A stretch of 64,000 bases of DNA, from positions 89,091 through 153,090 of the forward strand of contig NZ_VJXQ01000006.1 of assembly GCF_007655485.1 (NCBI RefSeq), in the 5' to 3' direction. Positions 58,117 to 64,000 of the stretch are shown here, in pieces. The notes below the pieces were generated by a model. The model was not told where the DNA came from. It searched no databases and saw only the letters and a list, made by a program, of their open reading frames with translations. The translations under genes and the position numbers were made by a program. Position 1 is the stretch's first letter; every line of letters begins with the position of its first letter. The DNA is from Halobellus captivus. GTDB lineage: Archaea; Halobacteriota; Halobacteria; Halobacteriales; Haloferacaceae.

Positions 58117-59709
58117 ATGCCCAAACGATCGGAGTCGTACGATTATGTCGTGGTCGGTGCGGGAACCGCGGGCTGTGCAGTTTCGACCCGGCTATCAGAA
58201 CAATCGGATCAACGCGTGCTCGTCTTAGAGGCCGGGGAGCCGGATCACGATCGATCGATTCACGTTCCGGCAGAGGTCGGGCAGTTGATGCGGAGTTCGG
58301 TCGACTGGGAGTACTACACCGAACCGCAGTCGGAGATGCACGATCGAGAACTCTACTGGCCGCGCGGGAAGGCGCTCGGCGGGTCGAGTTCGATGAACGC
58401 GATGATTCACATTCGCGGTCATCCCGGCGACTTCGACGAGTGGGCCGACCGAGGAAACGACGGGTGGAGTTACGAGGAACTCCTTCCGTACTTCAAGCGA
58501 AGCGAGACGAACCGCGCGCGTCGATCTGAGTACCACGGCCTCGGGGGGCCGCTCAACGTCGCCGACCTCCAGTCGCCGTATCACCTCTCCCGGGTATTCG
58601 TTGAGGCGGGAGCCGAGGCTGGATACCCCCGAAACGACGACTTCAACGGGGCGACACAGGAAGGCGTGGGGCTGTATCAGGTGACTCAGAAGGACGGCAA
58701 GCGCCACAGTGCCGCCGCCGCGTACCTCAAGCCTGCGCTACTAGAGCGCTCGAACCTGACCGCACGGACCGGCGCACAGGCCTCGAAGCTCGTTTTCGAC
58801 GGCGACCGCGTGGTCGGCGTCGAGTACGAAGACGACGATGGCCGACACGTTGTCGAGGCCGAAGAGGAAGTGATTCTCTCGGCGGGCGCGATCAACACGC
58901 CACAGCTGTTGTTGCTGTCGGGGGTCGGTCCAGCGGAGCACCTCCGGTCGCACGGTATCGACGTCCAGACCGACCTCCCGGGCGTGGGACAGAACCTGCA
59001 GGATCACCTCCTGATCGCCGTCAATTACTCGTGCACGGGCGCGGTCACCCGCGACGACACGGGAACGCTCGATGACATCGTCGAGTACCACGTCCACGGG
59101 TCCGGTCGTCTCTCCTCTAACGGCGGCGAGGCGGGCGGGTTCGTTCGGTCCGATCCGTCGCTGGACCGCCCGGACATACAGTTCCACTTCGGTCCGGGCT
59201 ACTTTATGCGTCATGGGTTCGAGAACCCCGATGACGGGAATGGGTTCTACATCTCCGCGACGCAGACCCGTCCGGAGAGCCGCGGGCAGATCGAACTTCG
59301 ATCCGACGACCCGTTCGACGATCCGAAAATCGATCCGCGGTATCTGACCGAGCGCGAGGACCTCGACGTGCTGATCGAGGGCGTCCGCAGGGCCAGAGAG
59401 ATCGCACGGGCGGAACCGTTCGACGAGTACCGCGGCGAGGAGGTCTGGCCCGGCGAGGATGCCGAAAGCGACGAAGCGATCGCGGAATACATCCGCGAAC
59501 GCGCCCAGACGATCTACCACCCCGTCGGGACGTGCAAGATGGGCGACGACGGGACGGCCGTCGTGGACGATCGCCTGCGAGTCCGCGGGGTTTCGGGGCT
59601 CCGCGTCGTCGACGCGTCGGTGATGCCCCGAATCGTCGGCGGCAACACGAACGCGGCGACGCTCGCGATCGCGGAGAAGGCGGCGGACCTCCTCGCCGAA
59701 GGCGAGTAA
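58117..59709 (+). CDS. GMC-family FAD oxidoreductase (choline dehydrogenase-like)
   Basis: A 530-residue flavoenzyme oxidising an alcohol. It begins with YDYVVVGAGTAGCAVSTRLS (FAD dinucleotide fold). GMC signatures are WPRGKALGGSSSMNAMIHIR and SAGAINTPQLLLLSGVGP. The catalytic His is in TIYHPVGTCKMGDDG and the second His/Asn position is GGNTNAATLAIAEKA. Full length. Not followed by betaine aldehyde dehydrogenase, so choline is not favoured. It is upstream of amidohydrolase copy 2 on the same strand. Confidence 0.93.
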   Translation: MPKRSESYDYVVVGAGTAGCAVSTRLSEQSDQRVLVLEAGEPDHDRSIHVPAEVGQLMRSSVDWEYYTEPQSEMHDRELYWPRGKALGGSSSMNAMIHIRGHPGDFDEWADRGNDGWSYEELLPYFKRSETNRARRSEYHGLGGPLNVADLQSPYHLSRVFVEAGAEAGYPRNDDFNGATQEGVGLYQVTQKDGKRHSAAAAYLKPALLERSNLTARTGAQASKLVFDGDRVVGVEYEDDDGRHVVEAEEEVILSAGAINTPQLLLLSGVGPAEHLRSHGIDVQTDLPGVGQNLQDHLLIAVNYSCTGAVTRDDTGTLDDIVEYHVHGSGRLSSNGGEAGGFVRSDPSLDRPDIQFHFGPGYFMRHGFENPDDGNGFYISATQTRPESRGQIELRSDDPFDDPKIDPRYLTEREDLDVLIEGVRRAREIARAEPFDEYRGEEVWPGEDAESDEAIAEYIRERAQTIYHPVGTCKMGDDGTAVVDDRLRVRGVSGLRVVDASVMPRIVGGNTNAATLAIAEKAADLLAEGE

Positions 59710-59728
59710 CGCTGCGTTCATCGGAACC

Positions 59729-59804
59729 GATCGTACCGTCACATCCACTATACGTGACTCCGCGTCCGCCGATCATACCGTCACGTCCGTTGGTACCGTT
59801 TCGC
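59729..59804. promoter_or_regulatory. direct repeats upstream of amidohydrolase copy 2
   Basis: GATCGTACCGTCACATCC (59729-59746) and GATCATACCGTCACGTCC (59771-59788) differ at two bases and are 42 bp apart, about four helical turns. Next to the second is TTGGTACCGTTTCGC (59790-59804), sharing TGGTACCGNTT with the 52758 site. All lie 86-161 nt before the ATG at 59890. Confidence 0.45.
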
Positions 59805-59889
59805 AACGCGCGGAGTCGAAGGTGAACCCCTCGATACGTTCGCTCTCAACGGAACGGTTATTATGATTCGTCCGAACCGCTCAGACGGT

Positions 59890-60984
59890 ATGAAACTCGG
59901 ACGATTCGTCGTTGACACCCACGTTCACGGGCAGCGACACGCGGTCAGATTTAGCCAGAGCGACGAGGACGCGGAGTACTCCCGACTCGGGGAGTTGATG
60001 CACACGGCGACGCCCGCCGACGAGGCCGACGAGGACGATGCGGTCATCGTCTACGACAACTCCGATCGGCTCGTCTACGATATGGACACCTACGGTGTGG
60101 ACATGTCGCTGCTCCTCCCCGCCTTCGGGATGACGAACAAGATCAACAAACAGATCATCGACAAACACCCCGACAAGTTCGTGGCCTGCGCGTACCCGGT
60201 CCAGACCAAGAAGGCCGCGATGCGCGGCGAGGAGGAGTGGACCACGGAACGGGCCGTCGAGGAACTCGACGAAGTGCTCTCGTGGGACGGGATGGTCGGC
60301 ATCGGCGAATTCATGCCGTCGGATCCGTTGGTGGAAGAGCGGATGACCTGGCGGGAGCGCAAAAAGGAGATCCGACAGTTCTTCGACGTCGCGGCGAAGC
60401 ACGACGTGCCGATTCGCTGGCATCCCGGCGCGGCCTCGGGTTATCAGGCGGGCGGGCTCAGAGAGCAGGACAAACTCCCGGACTGGCGCGACCCGCTCAA
60501 CGCGACGGACATCATCCACGAGTACCCCGACGTCGACCTCGTGTTCGAGCACGGCGGCATCCAGGGCCACTGGCGGTATAACGTCGAGCGCGCGTGTATG
60601 GTCGCGGCACAGCACGACAACGTCTACCTCGAAGTCGGCCTGTGGTGGGACGACATCCTCAACCGACCGATGAACGACCCCGACATCGGCCCCGACCAAC
60701 TCCTCTGGGGCACCGACTGGGGCGCGTCGATGATCGCAAAATCGAACAACTCCGAGAGTCCGATGGACTACCCGTCGATCCGCTGGGAGCAGTTCAGCGC
60801 CGACGGCATCCCGGCCCACCAGCCCGATTACTGGGGGACGTCGCTGCGGATGCTGAACAAGTACGCGATGGACCACGACATCCCGCAGGACGAACTCAAC
60901 AAGATCCTCGGCGGCAACTTCTGCGACATCTACGACATCGAGCCGCCGCACAAGCGTCTCTTCCCGGAGTTCATCGAGCAGTAG
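59890..60984 (+). CDS. amidohydrolase, copy 2 of the duplicated operon
   Basis: A 364-residue paralogue of the 47217 protein from ATG 59890 (MKLGRFVVDTHVHGQRHAVR); upstream ATG 59863 gives an unneeded nine-residue lead. The metal ligand positions HVHGQ, IRWHPGAA, VFEHGGIQGHWR and LWGTDWGASM are kept. Shared phrases with copy 1 include YDMDxYGVDM, HPDKFVA, EEEWxxxRA, MNDPxIGPxQLxWGTDWGAS and DIEPPHKRLFPE. Its ligase partner begins 1 nt after its stop. Substrate unknown; differences in the loop after HPG (YQAGGLREQDKLPDW) suggest a related but distinct substrate. Confidence 0.92.
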   Translation: MKLGRFVVDTHVHGQRHAVRFSQSDEDAEYSRLGELMHTATPADEADEDDAVIVYDNSDRLVYDMDTYGVDMSLLLPAFGMTNKINKQIIDKHPDKFVACAYPVQTKKAAMRGEEEWTTERAVEELDEVLSWDGMVGIGEFMPSDPLVEERMTWRERKKEIRQFFDVAAKHDVPIRWHPGAASGYQAGGLREQDKLPDWRDPLNATDIIHEYPDVDLVFEHGGIQGHWRYNVERACMVAAQHDNVYLEVGLWWDDILNRPMNDPDIGPDQLLWGTDWGASMIAKSNNSESPMDYPSIRWEQFSADGIPAHQPDYWGTSLRMLNKYAMDHDIPQDELNKILGGNFCDIYDIEPPHKRLFPEFIEQ

Positions 60985-60985
60985 T

Positions 60986-62530
60986 ATGCACCGGATTCAC
61001 AACGAACTTCCGGCGCTCAAAGACCTCTCCGCGCACAACGCGGCCAAGAGCGGCGACTCGATCGCGTTCGAGGACGCCACCGAGTCGGTCACGTGGGCGG
61101 AGTTCGAAGAACGGAGCCGCAAGGCCGCGAACGTCTTCGCCGATTACGTGAGCAAGGGCGATCGAATCGCGCTGTTCTCGAAACCGTCCGTCGAGCACGC
61201 GACTCTGTTCAACGGCGCGCTCAAGGCCGGTGCGGTGACGACGAACCTCCACAAGCGGATCGCCCCCGGGTCCTTCCGCGAGTGTCTCGACCGGACGAAA
61301 CCGAAGATCGCGGTCATCGATTCGGACCTCTCGGAGTCGTTCGCGGAGTTGGTCGGTCCTGACCAACTGGACCGACTGACCGCGGTGTTCAGCACCGGTG
61401 AACCGCAACAGGAGTACGAGACGGGGCTCTCGGAGAGGCTCGCAGCGGCCGATCCCGTCGAACCCAACGTGCTCGTCGAGGAGGACGATATCGTGACGAT
61501 CGCGTGGACGTCGGGGAGTACGGGCCACCCGAAGGGCTGGTGTCACACCAACCGAACGATGTTCCTCAAGGGGATGGAACTCGGCACGCGCTCGGGCTTT
61601 TCCCGCTCGGACAAACAGTTGGTCGTCAACCGACCGTCGTTCCTGATCTGGACGAGCTTTCTCACTCGTTCGCTGCTCGGCTGTGAGAGCACGTACTACA
61701 TACCCGAGTGGGATCCCGAGCGATGGTTGGAGATCGTCGACGAGCGGGACATCACCCGAGCCGTGCTCGTTCCGACGATGTGGAAGGAGATTCTCGACAG
61801 CGATCCCGAGCGCTACGACCTCGATTCGCTTCGCTCGATCAACTCCACCGGCGAGAAGCTGAACCCGTCGACGCTGAGCGAACTCCGAGACCGGATCTGC
61901 GAGAATATCAACCAGTCGTACGGCTCGACGGAGATTCACTCGACAGTCCTCTACAACAACGAGTTGACCGAGGAACGCATCGAGAGCGTGGGCAAGCCCC
62001 AGTCGGGGACGCAGGTTCGGATCCTGGATCCCGACGGTACGGTCGACGACACGCTGCCGCCGAACGAGAGCGGCGAGATCGCCGTCAAGAGCTATCAGGC
62101 ACCCGCGTGGATGTGGGAGGACGAGCGCGGTGAAGCCGCGTTCGAGGACGGTTGGTGGCGTTCCGGCGACAAGGGATCTCTCGACGAGGAGGGCTTCCTC
62201 TACATCGAGGGTCGCATCGACTTCCAGATCAAATCGAAGGGTGTGAAGATCACGCCCGAACCGATCGAAGAGGAACTCGAACGGCATCCCGACGTCACGA
62301 ACGCCGCCGTCGTTGGCGTCGACGACGCGGAGTACGGCCAGAAGGTGACGGCGATCGTCGAGGGGAGCGACGACCTGACCGAAGAGACGCTCGACGCGTG
62401 GATTCGAGAGAGCGACACTGTCGCCAGCCACGAACGCCCGCGCGCCTACTACTTCGTGGCCGAGATCGATCGGACGCCGAGCGGAAAGCTCGATCGAAAC
62501 GGAACGAAAGCGCGTCTGGACCTCGACTAA
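60986..62530 (+). CDS. AMP-forming acyl-CoA synthetase, copy 2
   Basis: A 514-residue ANL ligase paralogous to the 45633 protein. A3 AWTSGSTGHPKGWCHTNRTM, A5 SYGSTEIHSTV, A7 RSGDKGSLDEEGFLYIEGRI, A8 DFQIKSKGVKITPEPIEE and A10 TPSGKLDRNGTKARL. Both copies share KGWCHTNR, LVPTMWxE and the AVWVWED/APAWMWED phrase. One base separates it from the amidohydrolase gene. It should activate a product of that enzyme, or feed one into it; which is not known. Confidence 0.92.
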   Translation: MHRIHNELPALKDLSAHNAAKSGDSIAFEDATESVTWAEFEERSRKAANVFADYVSKGDRIALFSKPSVEHATLFNGALKAGAVTTNLHKRIAPGSFRECLDRTKPKIAVIDSDLSESFAELVGPDQLDRLTAVFSTGEPQQEYETGLSERLAAADPVEPNVLVEEDDIVTIAWTSGSTGHPKGWCHTNRTMFLKGMELGTRSGFSRSDKQLVVNRPSFLIWTSFLTRSLLGCESTYYIPEWDPERWLEIVDERDITRAVLVPTMWKEILDSDPERYDLDSLRSINSTGEKLNPSTLSELRDRICENINQSYGSTEIHSTVLYNNELTEERIESVGKPQSGTQVRILDPDGTVDDTLPPNESGEIAVKSYQAPAWMWEDERGEAAFEDGWWRSGDKGSLDEEGFLYIEGRIDFQIKSKGVKITPEPIEEELERHPDVTNAAVVGVDDAEYGQKVTAIVEGSDDLTEETLDAWIRESDTVASHERPRAYYFVAEIDRTPSGKLDRNGTKARLDLD

Positions 62531-63037
62531 CCGACCGTCCGCGTTTCTTCGTCGATCGGTCCCGGGGTGACGGCTGCGTCGTTGCGGCTTTTCACTGGTC
62601 CCGTCGCTCGTTTTCTGGCTACCGTTCGAAAATACAAACCTCTATAGAAAACCACGTTTCTAATAGAGCTTTGACTAGTTACGTTTACGCCTCTCAGAGA
62701 TCGAACCGAGGCAAAATATCCGAAACACGCGCTATTTAGCGGGTATCGCGCGTTATCTCGCGGTGTTCTCACGGGAGGACGTATCGTATATTTGTGAACG
62801 TTAGTATCTGCTCAGGATACATATTTATCCAATTGTAATGTACTCTCTGACTTCTCGTTCGATATTCTCCGAAACGTTCTCCGGCGACTTGTCGGTTCTC
62901 GCGTCTCTGCTCTCTGCTAGACATTACAACTTTATTCTTGTAATTCTTTATGTTCGTTTATTTCGAAACCGGAGGACAGACAAGACCGATCGAGTGCGAC
63001 GTACTGCTGAATGAGAACGAGGGGATGCCGAAATCGA
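62531..63037. other. 507-nt AT-rich intergenic region between ligase copy 2 and IclR 2
   Basis: The first 90 nt are GC-rich; the remainder is AT-rich, with TATA-like runs (ATATTTATCCAATTG near 62820, TTTATTCTTGTAATTCTTTA near 62930). I find no ORF with haloarchaeal coding character and no tRNA. The two genes on its sides converge, so a promoter here would serve neither; a non-coding RNA or decayed sequence is possible. Confidence 0.45.
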
Positions 63038-63811
63038 CTACTGAGGGGTGGGCTGCTGAAACGAGAACTCGATTCGGTTCGCCGCGCCGGTCACGAGGTT
63101 CGGGAGCTCCTCGGTGAAGAACTGGCCCGTGAGCCGTTTCGACGGCGCGCCGAGAGTGATGGCTCCCAGGACGGAATCACCGTCGATGATCGGCGTGGCG
63201 ACCCCTCGAATTTCGGCCCGCCGCTCGCCCCGGCTGAACGCGACGCCACGCTCGCGGATCGTCTCAAACTCGGCGCGAAGCTCCTCGCGGTCAGTGATCG
63301 TGTTGTCGGTGAACGCCGGGAGCCCGTGTCTGTCGATGATCTCATCGACGCGTTCGTCGGGGAGGTGCGCCAAAATCGCTTTTCCGGCCGCAATACAGTG
63401 GAGGTGTTCTCGGGTCCCCGATTTGTTGAAGGTGTACAGCACCCGGTCGCCCGAGTAGTGGTCGACGTACACGGCCTTTCCGTTCTCTTCGACGACGAAC
63501 CAGATGTTTTCTCCCGTCTCATCGCCGATCTCTTTGAGGGCGGGCTTGACCTCTTTCCACGCCGTTCGATCGAGTTTTGCACGGTTCCCCAAATTGAGGA
63601 ACTCCAGTGAGAGATAAAACGCACCGTCGTCCCGCACCACATAGCCCATCTCGATCAGCGTCTGGAGGTAGTCGTACAGCGTACTCCGTGCCAGGTCGAT
63701 TTCCCCGTCGAGTTCGTCCAACGTCGCTCCCTCGTACTGGTGAAGTGTTCGGATAATATCGAACACGTTGGCGGCCGTCTTGATTCTGTATGCGGGGCGT
63801 TCTCTTGGCAT
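63038..63811 (-). CDS. IclR-family transcriptional regulator 2
   Basis: A 257-residue regulator (MPRERPAYRIKTAANVFDII). The wHTH reads LHQYEGATLDELDGEIDLAR, STLYDYLQTLIEMGYVVRDD, and the effector domain has AAGKAILAHLPDERVDEIID, PAFTDNTITDREEL and RGVATPIIDGDSVLGAITLG. It converges with the amidohydrolase/ligase copy 2 operon and may regulate it in trans or something beyond the window edge. The last 189 nt of the window hold no ORF that I can support. Confidence 0.93.
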   Translation of the reverse strand: MPRERPAYRIKTAANVFDIIRTLHQYEGATLDELDGEIDLARSTLYDYLQTLIEMGYVVRDDGAFYLSLEFLNLGNRAKLDRTAWKEVKPALKEIGDETGENIWFVVEENGKAVYVDHYSGDRVLYTFNKSGTREHLHCIAAGKAILAHLPDERVDEIIDRHGLPAFTDNTITDREELRAEFETIRERGVAFSRGERRAEIRGVATPIIDGDSVLGAITLGAPSKRLTGQFFTEELPNLVTGAANRIEFSFQQPTPQ

Positions 63812-64000
63812 AAGACAACAACTATCTCGGTACAGTTAACATTTGATGTCTCCGTCTGGGGAGATACACGGACTCCGTCTGTGTGAACCGAACCCGCCTG
63901 AACCCCGCGTCGTACTGCACTTCTCGAAGGCGACTCGCGGGTTGGAATGATCCCACTCGTAATTCGATATTCTCCAACCGGATTTCGTCGATAAATCCGC

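Noticed and set aside
40163-63811. Island as a mobile element
   Set aside because: No integrase, transposase, tRNA attachment site or terminal repeats were found; only composition and content suggest acquisition.
62858-63975. 13-bp identical sequence TTCGATATTCTCC on both sides of IclR 2
   Set aside because: Chance pairs of 13-mers are expected in 64 kb and there is no mobile element between them.

Overview
The window is a high-GC stretch of a haloarchaeal (class Halobacteria) chromosome. The evidence is the acidic proteomes, leaderless-looking promoters with a TATA element 25-33 nt before the start codon, archaeal genes (ribosomal protein L40e, Sec61beta, archaemetzincin, UPF0146, DUF99) and many haloarchaea-only families (HalX response regulator, DUF7504, DUF7344, DUF5305, DUF7521, HVO_0416 zinc finger). 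I cannot fix the genus; a member of Haloferacales would fit. I see no insertion sequence, integrase, CRISPR array or replication origin.

Layout. 1-8.6 kb: a partial tRNA-Lys, small haloarchaeal proteins, the assimilatory nitrite reductase nirA with a DUF6360 partner, an SLC13/RCK transporter, an Lrp-TRASH regulator, an acyltransferase and tRNA-Gly(CCC). 8.8-20.1 kb: a surface and signalling block. It has two response regulators, a DUF7504 protein, a coiled-coil zinc protein, DUF5305, a stand-alone S26B (Sec11/SipW-type) signal peptidase, three small exported proteins of TasA/camelysin (DUF1102-like) type, a membrane-bound DUF7344 protein and a repeat protein built of six 43-residue units behind the same kind of head. 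This looks like a dedicated export and assembly locus for an extracellular fibre or matrix.

20.1-39.5 kb: housekeeping genes. These are panBE, nadE, a UvrD-type helicase with a degenerate M24 protein, M32 and M20 peptidases, pdxT, Sec61beta, thioredoxin, L40e, an MBL hydrolase, an ArsR-like/DUF7521 pair, DUF5786, DUF99, family-4 uracil-DNA glycosylase, hisH, pheA, Hsp20 and UPF0146/archaemetzincin. Several gene ends here carry short degenerate tandem duplications just past, or including, the stop codon. Two genes below the usual length cutoff (Sec61beta, L40e) and a translationally coupled pair of tiny ORFs (956-1272) were read directly from the DNA.

39.5-64 kb: after an AT-rich junction with a universal-stress-protein remnant comes a catabolic island. 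It carries a LarA-like racemase, FAH-family hydrolase, TAXI-type TRAP transporter (binding protein plus fused permease), an MDH/LDH-like dehydrogenase, a ThDP-dependent enzyme, an AGAT-like aminotransferase, an EamA transporter, a GlcD-GlcF fusion, a GMC oxidoreductase and two IclR regulators. It also holds two diverged copies of an amidohydrolase plus acyl-CoA synthetase operon. Together these suggest import of an organic acid, racemisation, oxidation, decarboxylation or transamination of 2-hydroxy/2-oxo acids, and CoA activation; the substrate is unknown. A palindrome TGGTA-N5-TACCA recurs at two island promoters and is a candidate operator.
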